In this document: piece after piece, positions 1 through 6,700 of the stretch
How positions within the stretch are numbered: the stretch's first letter is position 1
How the letters are laid out: each line of letters starts with the position of its first letter
DNA from: a bacterium
GTDB taxonomy: Bacteria > Patescibacteriota > Minisyncoccia > Phycocordibacterales > SBAW01
Reading direction: 5' to 3'
Length of the DNA stretch: 19,475 nucleotides
NCBI GenBank assembly: GCA_030647845.1
Contig: JAUSIO010000021.1
Coordinates: forward strand, 1-19,475
Position numbers and translations under genes: made by a program
Notes under the pieces: generated by a model
Database searches by the model: none
Told to the model about the DNA's origin: nothing
Seen by the model: only the letters and a program-made list of their open reading frames with translations

Positions 1-198
1 GCCTCATCAGACACCTCTCCCGCGAGCAAGATTAAGAAAGTTATGGCTGACCTCCCTGCGTGGATACAGGCACACCCCGATCGCAAGTCAGAGGCCAGTA
101 CGCTCTCTGAAAAGTTCAATGGCTATATCAAAGCGAACGACCTTACCAATGCCAGCAAGGTAGCTGATGACATCTTGGGCTTGATCGGCGAGAAATGA
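1..198 (+). CDS. C-terminal end of an A-family membrane-anchored protein (5' truncated by window)
   Basis: The frame is open from base 1 to the TGA at 196-198 and gives 65 residues. It matches the C-terminus of the protein at 10155-11717: about 22 of 54 aligned residues are identical, including the shared blocks AHPD, YI.AND and AD.IL. This makes it the tail of a third member of the family also found at 1425-2825. The visible part is a small, probably all-helical C-terminal domain with Trp 21 in the first helix. The enzyme-like core and the membrane anchor lie outside the window. The next gene starts one base after this stop, so the two are almost certainly co-transcribed and translationally coupled. 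Family membership is well supported; the function is unknown. Confidence 0.75.
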   Translation, partial: ASSDTSPASKIKKVMADLPAWIQAHPDRKSEASTLSEKFNGYIKANDLTNASKVADDILGLIGEK

Positions 199-199
199 T

Positions 200-1408
200 A
201 TGCCACCTCCTACGTCACCGCCATTTGTCCCTCCCCTCCCACCTCCCGTTGAAGAAAGGCGACCAGTCTTGAAATATGTTGCGTATGCGCTCGCGGCGCT
301 CCTGCTCATCGCGATAGGCGCAGCCGCAGCAGCCTACCTCCCCACGCTTCTCGAGCGCCTCGGCGGCAACACCCTGATACTAGAGTCCGCGACCTCGACC
401 CCTTCTGCGACCGATTCCGTTTCCGGTATCATCCTTGTCCCGAAAGGCAATAACTTATTCATGATAACGCCAGATGCATTCTCGGCATCGAGTACCGACG
501 AGTGCCCCATAACGAACGATGCGGATTCACCGGGTTCGGCAAAAGGCTTCCCTTCGTGGTCCTTCGACGGCAAGAAGATTGTCTATTATACGGAGCAGCA
601 GGGGAGAGGTGGCATATCAACCATCAACGCAGACGGTACGGACAGGAAGGCGTTGCCGGTCTCGCCACATGGCGCTCTCCCCTCCTTCTCTCCGGATGGC
701 GAGAAGATTGTGTATGGCGACCAGACGGGCGGCTTCGTGAGTGGTGCCGAAGTGTGGCTCATGAATGCCGACGGTACGAACCTGCAGCAGCTGACGAAAA
801 CGACAAAAAGCGCTACACCCAGAGATAGAAAGTTGCCGCCGGGTGTGCCAAAGATAACAAGTGTAACCTGGAGCAAATTCCCCTCCTTCTCTCCTGACGG
901 GAAGAATATCGTGTACAGCTCGACCCAAAGCGGCCACTCCGAGATATGGGTGATGGACGCTGATGGGTCGAACAAGACACAGCTCACCTTCCCGACCATC
1001 GCCACTGCCCCGGACGCTAACGCGCCAGCGTGGTCCCCGGACGGCAAAAGAATCGTCTTTTGGTCTGGCTACGAGACAGAGTATGGCAACGTGTGGGTGA
1101 TGAATGCTGATGGCAGCGGCCGCACGCAACTTACCTTCGAACTCGACGGCATTAACAGCGATGACCCCAACTGGTCTCCGGACGGGAAGAGCATCATCTA
1201 TGATTCGAACCATTATGATCCGAACCGTCCCAACCCTGCCTCCGCAACGCCGATGGGCGTTCCACAGACATGGATTATGGATGCTAATGGGGGCAACCAA
1301 CGGGTCCTTACCTTCACCTATAGGGGGTTCGGTGTCAGCCGCCTGCCATGGCGCAACGACCCGGCAATAAGCGGCGGCGCGACATTTAAGTGCGGGAGTA
1401 CCAGCTGA
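200..1408 (+). CDS. Membrane-anchored TolB/PD40-type beta-propeller protein (B-family, copy 1)
   Basis: 402 residues. A proline-rich N-terminus (1-22) is followed by one hydrophobic helix (about 25-47), so the rest is probably outside the membrane. The body has repeated propeller blades with the PD40 signature 'SPDGKxIVY...xIWVMDADGSNxxQLT': near 118-152, 161-196, 228-262, 276-310 and 322-370. These blades occur in TolB and WD40-like beta-propellers, which bind proteins or ligands and usually have no catalysis. The protein has only two cysteines, C102 before the first blade and C398 near the C-terminus, well placed for a disulfide closing the propeller (inference). ATG 200 lies one base after the upstream stop, which fixes the start. 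It is one half of a repeated A-B gene pair; the paired partner suggests the two act together at the surface. Confidence 0.85.
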   Translation: MPPPTSPPFVPPLPPPVEERRPVLKYVAYALAALLLIAIGAAAAAYLPTLLERLGGNTLILESATSTPSATDSVSGIILVPKGNNLFMITPDAFSASSTDECPITNDADSPGSAKGFPSWSFDGKKIVYYTEQQGRGGISTINADGTDRKALPVSPHGALPSFSPDGEKIVYGDQTGGFVSGAEVWLMNADGTNLQQLTKTTKSATPRDRKLPPGVPKITSVTWSKFPSFSPDGKNIVYSSTQSGHSEIWVMDADGSNKTQLTFPTIATAPDANAPAWSPDGKRIVFWSGYETEYGNVWVMNADGSGRTQLTFELDGINSDDPNWSPDGKSIIYDSNHYDPNRPNPASATPMGVPQTWIMDANGGNQRVLTFTYRGFGVSRLPWRNDPAISGGATFKCGSTS

Positions 1409-1411
1409 TGA

Positions 1412-1417
1412 TATAAT
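1412..1417 (+). promoter_or_regulatory. Consensus -10 box (TATAAT) just upstream of the 1425 gene
   Basis: A perfect TATAAT ends 7 bases before ATG 1425, in the 16-bp gap after the upstream stop. Transcription would begin at about 1424, giving a leaderless or one-base-leader mRNA. No good -35 hexamer is visible 16-18 bp upstream. The A-B array may therefore have an internal promoter. Confidence 0.5.
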
Positions 1418-1424
1418 TTTTTGT

Positions 1425-2825
1425 ATGGACGCCCCGCAGACGCCAACGCCAACTGCACCGCCCGCACCACAATCCTCGGTTCCTATCCCTCCTGCCATAC
1501 CCACAAAAACTCACTGGCCGCTTATTATTGTAATGACGGTAGTCGGTCTGATTATCGTCGGTGGTGGAATCTATTTTTATGTACAGACAAATAGTCAGAC
1601 TACACTCATAGATTTTTTCCACAGCCCTAACGCAACATCAACCACGCCAACAACCAGCACCACTACGACACCGGTCACCGTTACCAACACCACCCTCCAA
1701 TACCTCACATTTCAACTGTTTACGTATGCCGCCCCTCTCTCCGCTGCGGGACACGATACCCCAACACCTTTAGATAAAAAAAGCCTAGAAAAAATCATAG
1801 ACGATAAGGTAAAAAATCTTGGCAGAGGCGACGGCACGGCACGGCAACTCGGCTTTATTATCGGGCCACTGACTCTGAATCACACCGACGAAGAGCTTCG
1901 CGGACAGATACGGAGCATGTTTGAGATTGCTGAAGCAAAGAACGTAGCAGTTGGTTTTCACATTGACGACTCCATGTTTTGGCAAAACCGCGGACTCACT
2001 AAAGACAAGAAAAATATCGAATGGCTCGACTGGCAAGGGACGCCTAACACCGGGCGCGAGCTTAGCTGGGGCGCGCGCGCGAAAATCGCTCCCCAAATGT
2101 GCTTCAACAGCACAGCAGTTGTATCCGAGGTCAGCCGTGTCGCAAGGGATGTCATTGGAGCAGAAATCAAAAAAGGCGTAGATAGGCTAAAAACCTCCGG
2201 CAAAGAACACCTGTTCGCGGGCGTCATCGCCGGCTGGGAGACACAGATAGGCCCCGACTTTGAGACAAAGAAGCCTCTTGGCTACTGTGCCCTCACCAAC
2301 AGGGGGTTTAGCGCGACACATCCACCCGCAGACATTGACCGCGAGCGGGAACTGATTGTGCAGGAATTTATCGAGCTTTGGACGAAATCGCTCATGGATG
2401 CCGGCGTCCCCAAGGAGAAAATCTATTCACATGTCGGCGCTCCACCGCGCAAGCTCTACGACATGCTCAAAACTCAGGGCGTGTCGTTTGGCTTCTCTGA
2501 ATTTGCCCATTTTGCGCCTGTTCCTAGCGCCTTTGGGAAATATCACAGTCCGGGGTTTAGCATTTACGATAGAAGAGTACCTCAAGAAATCTATGACGAA
2601 TTAACTAAAAATGGGAACCCAGCTTGGGCTTTGGCGGAAGGCATTTCCGGTAACCCGAGTCCAGACCCTAAGGAACAAGGCGGCTGGGAAGGGTGGTTGG
2701 CAGGCCTCTTTAATCACGGCGCCACGGTGGTAAACGTATTTCCTGTGGGTACTGATAGCGTCGCGGCCACCACCGCGTTCAAAAAGTTTTTACTAGGAGA
2801 GAAGCTCGTGGAAACGGCGAGATAG
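1425..2825 (+). CDS. Membrane-anchored enzyme-like protein, unrecognised family (A-family, copy 2)
   Basis: 466 residues: a Pro-rich tail (1-31), one membrane helix (about 32-53), a Thr/Ser-rich linker (66-90) and a conserved core from about residue 91 to the end. The core aligns along its length with the protein at 10155-11717. Conserved blocks are FHIDDSMFW (178-186), IEWLDW..TPNTGR (198-211), VIAGWETQ (267-274), GYCALTN (286-292), KIYSH (332-336), GNPAW...AEG (397-406) and FNHGA..VNVF (429-439). Alternating beta-strand-like and helical stretches with conserved Asp, Glu, Trp and His near strand ends resemble a TIM-barrel glycoside-hydrolase-like enzyme; E272 and E405 are candidate acids. 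This is inference from pattern only. C226 and C288 are conserved in the paralogue and could form a disulfide. This copy lacks the helical C-terminal domain of the other two. The next gene follows after 6 bases. Confidence 0.8.
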   Translation: MDAPQTPTPTAPPAPQSSVPIPPAIPTKTHWPLIIVMTVVGLIIVGGGIYFYVQTNSQTTLIDFFHSPNATSTTPTTSTTTTPVTVTNTTLQYLTFQLFTYAAPLSAAGHDTPTPLDKKSLEKIIDDKVKNLGRGDGTARQLGFIIGPLTLNHTDEELRGQIRSMFEIAEAKNVAVGFHIDDSMFWQNRGLTKDKKNIEWLDWQGTPNTGRELSWGARAKIAPQMCFNSTAVVSEVSRVARDVIGAEIKKGVDRLKTSGKEHLFAGVIAGWETQIGPDFETKKPLGYCALTNRGFSATHPPADIDRERELIVQEFIELWTKSLMDAGVPKEKIYSHVGAPPRKLYDMLKTQGVSFGFSEFAHFAPVPSAFGKYHSPGFSIYDRRVPQEIYDELTKNGNPAWALAEGISGNPSPDPKEQGGWEGWLAGLFNHGATVVNVFPVGTDSVAATTAFKKFLLGEKLVETAR

Positions 2826-2831
2826 ATACCT

Positions 2832-4004
2832 ATGCCACCAAACACTACGCCAGCACATCCTCCTCCCGCACCACTCCAGTCGCCGCAAAAAAGCAGGTGG
2901 CCGATTATCATAGGCATTCTCGTTCTTTTGCTTGCACTTGGAGGAGTGGCGGTTTTTGCTTTCTCGCTATTTCAAAACTCCGGGAACAATCCGCAACCGC
3001 CTGCCGCAACGACGACGTCCAATACAGCAACATCGACTGTAATCGATGCCACCTACGTAAAACAGCATCACCTTCTGCTTATCAACGAAGCCCCCAATCC
3101 TTATCAGCCAGTAGCAGGTGGTCCTACGACATCGTCTATCTATACGGTGTACGCCGATGGCAGTAAGAAAACACTCCTCACGAGCGATGGCTCCGCGCCT
3201 TCCTGGACTCCTGACGGAAAAATTATCTTCTCTTCAAACCGCAGCAGATCCCAACAAATCTGGATAATGGATGCCGACGGGAGTAATGCCAAACAGATCG
3301 GCAATCTCTCGGCCAGCACGCTCCCCCTCATGCCACAGATGGGGGAGAACGGTCTCATTGTGTTTATGGGGATAGATGCAAATACCAGGCCCGACAGCAA
3401 CGTGGGGATCTATGTCATGCAAAAAGATGGTTCGGGTCTTAAGCACCTTACGAGCGGCATGCAGCCCTTCCTTTCGCTCTCTGGTACCTGGGTCGCCTAC
3501 ACATTCCAGACCGAGACGGGGCAGACCGCGATTCCATATCACCGCGAGATCTGGCGCATCAATACCGACGGCACTGGGCAGAAGCAACTCACCTTTCTCG
3601 GCGACGACCCCGAGTACCCGGACGCAAATGCGCCGAATATCTCACCGAACGAACAGTGGGTCGCGTTCTTCAGTGGCGTAGAGTCAATCCCCAATGACAC
3701 TCTTTTCACGTGGGGACATCGCAATGTCGCGATTGTTCCCGCTAACGGCGGCGCGCGCAAGACACTCACACCATGCAAGCCGGTCAGGACACAAGCACAG
3801 CTCCAGGCAGCGACGGTAGCGAGTGGCAATTGCATCGCAGCCGACAACCCCGCATGGAGCCCTGATGGCAAGTGGCTTATCTTCGACACCGGCTTTAACC
3901 CGGAGACCGAGACATGGATGGTAGATATGCACGGAGAGAACTTCCAACGGTTCTATTCCCAATCGCGCGGTACTGTGCGCGTGGCGCTGAAATACGCCGA
4001 TTAG
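2832..4004 (+). CDS. Membrane-anchored TolB/PD40-type beta-propeller protein (B-family, copy 2)
   Basis: 390 residues: a Pro-rich tail (1-22), one membrane helix (about 24-47), a Thr/Ser-rich linker (58-72), then propeller blades. PD40-like motifs are SWTPDGKIIFSS...IWIMDADGSN (124-152), the blade ending at IYVMQKDGSG (193-202), EIWRINTDGTGQKQLT (239-254), NISPNEQWVAFFSG (269-282) and AWSPDGKWLIFDTG (341-354). The blades are less regular than in the 200-1408 paralogue. Its only two cysteines are C315 and C334, flanking a loop between blades. The start ATG is 6 bases after the preceding stop. It is the last gene of the array and converges on the superoxide dismutase gene with an 18-bp gap. The likely role is protein or ligand binding at the cell envelope, not catalysis. 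Confidence 0.85.
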   Translation: MPPNTTPAHPPPAPLQSPQKSRWPIIIGILVLLLALGGVAVFAFSLFQNSGNNPQPPAATTTSNTATSTVIDATYVKQHHLLLINEAPNPYQPVAGGPTTSSIYTVYADGSKKTLLTSDGSAPSWTPDGKIIFSSNRSRSQQIWIMDADGSNAKQIGNLSASTLPLMPQMGENGLIVFMGIDANTRPDSNVGIYVMQKDGSGLKHLTSGMQPFLSLSGTWVAYTFQTETGQTAIPYHREIWRINTDGTGQKQLTFLGDDPEYPDANAPNISPNEQWVAFFSGVESIPNDTLFTWGHRNVAIVPANGGARKTLTPCKPVRTQAQLQAATVASGNCIAADNPAWSPDGKWLIFDTGFNPETETWMVDMHGENFQRFYSQSRGTVRVALKYAD

Positions 4005-4022
4005 TTAGCACAAGGTCAACCC

Positions 4023-4646
4023 TTAATGCAAGGCATCCTCAAACCTCTTTTCCATCACTGCCCAGTTGTAGTTTGCAAAACACGCATCTATGTATTTTGC
4101 TTTGCCTGTCGTACCGTAGTCGAGTAGGTAGGCGTGTTCCCATACATCCAGTGCCAAGATAATCGGGAGCGTTACAAAATGCCCCTGGTGTTGCTCACCG
4201 GTAAACCCGATTTGGAATAACCCGCCCGAACGACCGTCCGGTCGGGCGGGTTTTGCGGCCGGGTCGTAATACAAAATAGACCAACCCGGGCCGCGCATCA
4301 TACCGACTTTTTTAATATGCATAACCGCTGTCTCAACCGAGCCAAACCCTTCGACAAGAGCAGTTGCAAGAGGGCCATTTACACTGAGCGGAGTCGAAGT
4401 GCCTTCCCACTGCGCAAAGTAATATTCGTGCAGACGCATCCCGCCAAACTCGAACGAGCGACGACGTATCAGCTCTGATATCGCGTGAGCATGTTTCTCG
4501 GCATCTTTTAAATATTCGCCGACGAGCAATGTCATGTCGTTGAAGTTTTTTACATATCCCGCGTACAACCCGAGATGTGCCTCGACCGACTCCTTCGACA
4601 ACCCTTCCAAATCCGGCAAATCAAACTTTTTTTCTTCGTACAACAT
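4023..4646 (-). CDS. Superoxide dismutase, Fe/Mn family
   Basis: 207 residues, converting superoxide to hydrogen peroxide and oxygen. The metal ligands of the Fe/Mn family are present: H24 (EAHLGLYAGYV), H73 (RLHEYYF), D167 and H171 in DVWEHAYLLDYG. The residue four before the second His is Gly 69, not Gln, which fits the Mn-type or cambialistic pattern better than classical Fe-SOD (inference). There is no signal peptide, so it is cytoplasmic. Between YYDP (125-128) and LFQIGF (143-148) the loop is about 10 residues longer than I expect. The extra KPARPDGRSGG-like stretch is encoded by a GC-rich palindrome, pointing to an in-frame repeat insertion. An AGGAG sequence lies 12 bases before the ATG, and a TATAAT box lies further upstream, so this gene has a normal leader. 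Confidence 0.93.
   Translation of the reverse strand: MLYEEKKFDLPDLEGLSKESVEAHLGLYAGYVKNFNDMTLLVGEYLKDAEKHAHAISELIRRRSFEFGGMRLHEYYFAQWEGTSTPLSVNGPLATALVEGFGSVETAVMHIKKVGMMRGPGWSILYYDPAAKPARPDGRSGGLFQIGFTGEQHQGHFVTLPIILALDVWEHAYLLDYGTTGKAKYIDACFANYNWAVMEKRFEDALH
4219..4252. repeat. Palindromic element inside the superoxide dismutase gene
   Basis: Perfect 11-bp inverted arms, AACCCGCCCGA (4219-4229) and TCGGGCGGGTT (4242-4252), surround a 12-base centre that itself contains GACCG-TC-CGGTC. On the minus strand it encodes the residues between YYDPAA and LFQIGF of the dismutase and keeps the frame. It resembles the small GC-rich palindromes elsewhere in the window (7955, 11791, 13995). On the plus strand it is followed by TTTT and would look like a terminator if transcribed antisense. 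Confidence 0.75.
4349..4403. repeat. Imperfect inverted repeat with CTTCGAC...GTCGAAG ends, inside the SOD gene
   Basis: CTTCGACAAGAGCAG (4349-4363) and CTGAGCGGAGTCGAAG (4384-4399) are imperfect inverse copies with a perfect 7-bp outer match. A related word, CTGAGCGATAGCGAAGGGC, lies in the rpsL-rpsG gap. The protein length here looks normal for the family, so this may be a dispersed repeat word absorbed into the coding sequence, or chance plus codon constraint. Confidence 0.4.
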
Positions 4647-4653
4647 GGTTGTA

Positions 4654-4682
4654 TTGTACTCCTAAATTGCTAGCATTATACA
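4654..4682 (+). promoter_or_regulatory. Divergent promoter region between SOD and the 4714 gene
   Basis: On the plus strand TTGTAC (4654-4659) and TATACA (4677-4682) are separated by exactly 17 bases, predicting a start near 4689 and a 25-base leader for the gene at 4714. On the minus strand the same segment supplies TATAAT (4680 down to 4675), which would serve the SOD gene. The two -10 boxes overlap, so RNA polymerase binding in one direction probably excludes the other (inference). Confidence 0.6.
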
Positions 4683-4713
4683 AGAAGTTCCAAGTAGAAA
4701 AGGTTTTTGTACC

Positions 4714-4920
4714 ATGCCAAACGGCGTACAGCGAGGAGACACTATCGTGTATGAGGGCAAACGCTGGCCGTGGTACGGGCACGGTCGGCAGTTTGAGGTT
4801 CTCAACCCGTGCAGTTCTGCACTCGGAGACATCAGTTTGGTCAGTGTTCGGGATATCGAGAGCAAAAAAGTTGTTGCGCTCCCGCGCGAAGGTATCCGCG
4901 TCATCACAAAATTGCCCTAA
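4714..4920 (+). CDS. Small hypothetical protein, predicted beta-rich
   Basis: 68 residues that I do not recognise. The sequence is mostly short beta-strand-like segments (GDTIVYEG, RQFEVLN, ISLVSVRDI, KKVVALP, GIRVI), like a small SH3-type barrel; this is only an impression from composition. There is no signal peptide or membrane helix. AAAAGG lies about 8 bases before the ATG, and a good plus-strand promoter sits 32 bases upstream. Both support a real gene. It lies between SOD (divergent) and the MaoC-like gene (75 bases downstream, same strand) and could be co-transcribed with the latter. Confidence 0.55.
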   Translation: MPNGVQRGDTIVYEGKRWPWYGHGRQFEVLNPCSSALGDISLVSVRDIESKKVVALPREGIRVITKLP

Positions 4921-4994
4921 AATAGTTTTATGGTATTGTCTTGTATGGAAGTTCACGGCGCTCGCGCCGGTTGGTTCACAGTAGGGAGAATGTG

Positions 4995-5495
4995 ATGGAT
5001 GGAGATGTCGGGGTTAAAAGTACTCTGCCCTCATGGGTGCCAGAAGTAATTTGTGATCTCGTTCACTCCGGCAATTGGATGACTGGTCCTTTGGTCTTGA
5101 TGTGTCCCTCCAGGACAGCAGATTTTTCCGAGGCAAGTCGTGACTTTAACCCAGTGCACTTCAGTGACGAAGAAGCGCGGAAGTGGGACCTGGCGGGTGC
5201 GGTAATGCACGGGATGCATTTGCCAACGATGCTTCCGCTCCTTATGCCAGAGTTCCACCTCGCACTACAAGCAGACGGGTTGGGGTTGCAGGACGTCGGC
5301 GGCGGTTCCTTTAGATTTGAGTCATCGGTGCCTGTTGGGGCGAAGGTCTGGGAACAGATCAAAGTCACCAAACACAAACTCTATCCGTTACAAAAACGTC
5401 TACGAATTCTGTTCGACTACGAAATATATGTTCGACAGGATAACGAGGACATCCGGGCGGTCTACGGCTCCAGAGAAATTCTGCTTATGCATTAG
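4995..5495 (+). CDS. MaoC-like (R)-specific enoyl-CoA hydratase/dehydratase domain protein
   Basis: 166 residues from ATG 4995. That start is preferred over upstream TTG 4941 because AGGGAG (4983-4988) lies 6 bases before it. The hot-dog-fold hydratase signature is clear: FSEASRDFNPVHFSDEEA (44-61), with catalytic-type D50 and H55 plus N52, followed by the AVMHGMHL segment (69-76). MaoC-family enzymes add water to trans-2-enoyl-CoA or related thioesters. As CPR cells usually lack full fatty-acid metabolism, the real substrate is uncertain. It stands beside SOD without other lipid genes. The sequence ends in EILLMH and is followed by a strong terminator. Confidence 0.8.
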   Translation: MDGDVGVKSTLPSWVPEVICDLVHSGNWMTGPLVLMCPSRTADFSEASRDFNPVHFSDEEARKWDLAGAVMHGMHLPTMLPLLMPEFHLALQADGLGLQDVGGGSFRFESSVPVGAKVWEQIKVTKHKLYPLQKRLRILFDYEIYVRQDNEDIRAVYGSREILLMH

Positions 5496-5512
5496 AAAGT
5501 TTAACAAAAACG

Positions 5513-5533
5513 CCACCCTCCGGGTGGTTTTTT
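5513..5533. terminator. Bidirectional intrinsic terminator
   Basis: The stem CCACCC (5513-5518) / GGGTGG (5522-5527) has a 3-base loop and is followed by TTTTTT on the plus strand. On the minus strand the same stem is followed by CGTTTTTG. It lies between the convergent MaoC-like gene and rpmB and can end transcripts from both. Confidence 0.8.
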
Positions 5534-5553
5534 CTTTTCCTATTTTCGAAATG

Positions 5554-5796
5554 CTAAATCACCCCAGCTTTTTTGAGTGTTTTGTATGCGCCATTTTTGG
5601 CGATTGTTTTGATGCCCTGCGTCGAAAGCGTCAGCGTGATGTGTTTGCCCAACTCCGGCACAAAAATCCGCTTTTTTTGCAGGTTCGGGTGCTTGCGCAC
5701 GTTGCCCGTGGGGTTGAACTTGGTCGCGCGTATACGGTTACTGTAGCCGCCAGCCATTTTGGAGCCCTTTTTCGTTATGGGACAGATTTTAGACAT
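5554..5796 (-). CDS. rpmB: Ribosomal protein bL28
   Basis: 80 residues, a component of the large ribosomal subunit. The N-terminus MSKICPITKKGSKMAGGYSN matches the bL28 pattern of a start with CxxTGK-like spacing, and PNLQKKRIFVPELGKHITLTLS is the usual core. ST.GIKTI.KNG closes the fold. It is basic, of normal bL28 length, and has a single Cys (C5) where some bL28 proteins carry a zinc-binding set, so it is the zinc-free form. It is alone on this strand, as bL28 often is in CPR, and its end is protected by the shared terminator at 5513-5533. Confidence 0.95.
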   Translation of the reverse strand: MSKICPITKKGSKMAGGYSNRIRATKFNPTGNVRKHPNLQKKRIFVPELGKHITLTLSTQGIKTIAKNGAYKTLKKAGVI

Positions 5797-5801
5797 AAGT
5801 G

Positions 5802-5883
5802 CTAGGGACTAGCTTCTAGGTTCTAGCACAGGAGAGCCTCTTTTGCAATTCCTAGCCCCTAGTACCTAGAAGCTGTAAACTAG
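5802..5883. repeat. CTAG array with 7-bp phasing and an 11-bp inverted repeat
   Basis: CTAG occurs at 5802, 5809, 5816 and 5823, then at 5852, 5859, 5866 and 5880: eight copies in 82 bp with a 7-bp step inside each half (the last step is 14). The two halves are also inverse copies in part: AGCTTCTAGGT (5811-5821) and ACCTAGAAGCT (5864-5874) are perfectly complementary. CTAG is normally rare in bacterial DNA. The array fills the divergent gap between rpmB and the protease gene and overlaps the likely promoters of both. Confidence 0.8.
5820..5848 (-). promoter_or_regulatory. Putative rpmB promoter
   Basis: Read on the minus strand: TTGCAA (5848-5843), a 17-base spacer, then TAGAAC (5825-5820) preceded by TG one base upstream, an extended -10 form. 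The predicted start is about 17 bases before the rpmB ATG. The -10 box lies inside the CTAG array. Confidence 0.4.
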
Positions 5884-5887
5884 ACAG

Positions 5888-6523
5888 ATGCAAATCGACC
5901 TTATCTTCGGACTCGTTATTCTTATTGTCTCGGTCATCTTGCACGAGGTGGCGCACGGCTACATGGCAAATTGGCTAGGCGACCCAACTGCGCGGCTCGC
6001 TGGAAGGCTCACACTAAACCCACTGGTCCACATCGACCCTATGGGTTCGATTATCTTGCCCGCGCTTTTGGTGTTTACGCAATCGCCACTGTTGATTGGG
6101 TATGCCAAGCCGGTGCCGTATAACCCGCACAACCTGCCGGGCAAATGGGACGAAGGGTTGGTGGCGGGAGCCGGGCCTGCGACCAACGTGTTGCTCGTGC
6201 TCATCTTTGCCGCGTTTATCCGTTTTGGTGGGGCAGCGATGACGCCGGAGATGCTCTCGGCGTTTAGCACCATCGTCTATATCAATATGATGCTCGCATT
6301 GTTTAATCTTATCCCGGTTCCGCCTCTGGACGGCTCAAAGGTTTTGTCAGCGATATTGCCGGGTACTTTGGGTCGCACATACAATGCGTTTCGCGCACGC
6401 TTCGAGCGCGTCGGCATCCTCTCCGGCACGCTCCTCATATTGATACTGTTCTATTTTCTTTTGCCTTATTTCTCAACAGTTCTTGTTGCTCTCTTCCAGC
6501 TTTTGACAGGGATATCTTTCTAG
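5888..6523 (+). CDS. Site-2-type zinc metalloprotease (M50 family), intramembrane
   Basis: 211 residues, mostly membrane-embedded. The zinc-binding HExxH motif is HEVAH (19-23) within the first helix, and the third ligand is the Asp of NLIPVPPLDGS (140-150, D148). Both are hallmarks of the short PDZ-less site-2 proteases of the M50B type. The conserved AGPATN is at 95-100. Hydrophobic helices lie near 3-23, 52-72, 95-114, 122-145 and 176-206. These enzymes cut membrane-spanning substrates, often releasing anti-sigma factors or clearing signal peptides; no substrate gene is evident nearby. TAAACT ends 6 bases before the ATG, so a leaderless transcript is possible. No partner protease is in the window. 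Confidence 0.9.
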   Translation: MQIDLIFGLVILIVSVILHEVAHGYMANWLGDPTARLAGRLTLNPLVHIDPMGSIILPALLVFTQSPLLIGYAKPVPYNPHNLPGKWDEGLVAGAGPATNVLLVLIFAAFIRFGGAAMTPEMLSAFSTIVYINMMLALFNLIPVPPLDGSKVLSAILPGTLGRTYNAFRARFERVGILSGTLLILILFYFLLPYFSTVLVALFQLLTGISF

Positions 6524-6529
6524 TATACT
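6503..6529 (+). promoter_or_regulatory. Promoter for the small ORF and prepilin genes
   Basis: Perfect TTGACA (6503-6508) and TATACT (6524-6529) are separated by 15 bases, a short but usable spacing. The -35 box lies in the end of the protease gene. The predicted start falls on the ATG at 6536. Confidence 0.5.
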
Positions 6530-6535
6530 AGACAC

Positions 6536-6700
6536 ATGCTCACCTCTTTACACCACGCATTGGGGAAAAAATTGAGGTGGTACCGGACATGGCATCATTG
6601 TAAGTATGCCGAAGCCACCCACTATACAATCGCGGCGTTCATTATGGTATACAATTTTTACTTGGCTATCGAACTGCAACGGTCCATTTTTCTCTATTGA
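6536..6700 (+). CDS. Small membrane protein of unknown function, ahead of the prepilin gene
   Basis: ATG 6536 to TGA 6698-6700 gives 54 residues. The N-terminal part is basic and rich in His and Trp (LHHALGKKLRWYRTWHHCKY). One hydrophobic helix follows (HYTIAAFIMVYNFYLAIEL, about 29-47). His/Trp/Tyr-rich juxtamembrane stretches of this kind are common in CPR envelope proteins, as far as I recall. A consensus -10 box places the transcription start exactly on this ATG, and the stop is 4 bases before the prepilin start at 6705. Together these suggest a real short gene in an operon with the prepilin. The longer reading of the prepilin from 6606 would overlap it in another frame and is less likely. 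Confidence 0.45.
   Translation: MLTSLHHALGKKLRWYRTWHHCKYAEATHYTIAAFIMVYNFYLAIELQRSIFLY

Noticed and set aside
617..1504. Long minus-strand frame opposite the propeller gene
   Set aside because: It is the antisense shadow of a repetitive coding region with clear PD40 motifs on the plus strand; the translation has no recognisable features.
4219..4252. Plus-strand intrinsic terminator (hairpin followed by TTTT)
   Set aside because: It lies inside the SOD gene on the opposite strand, with no plus-strand gene needing it there; the upstream propeller gene ended 215 bases earlier. It is better described as a repeat.
4941..4994. TTG 4941 as the MaoC-like start
   Set aside because: The extension (Ser/Arg-rich) does not resemble the family, and a good AGGGAG ribosome site lies 6 bases before ATG 4995.
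5802..5883. CTAG array as a CRISPR array
   Set aside because: The repeat unit is only 4 conserved bases at 7-bp steps with no spacers of CRISPR size, and no cas gene is near.
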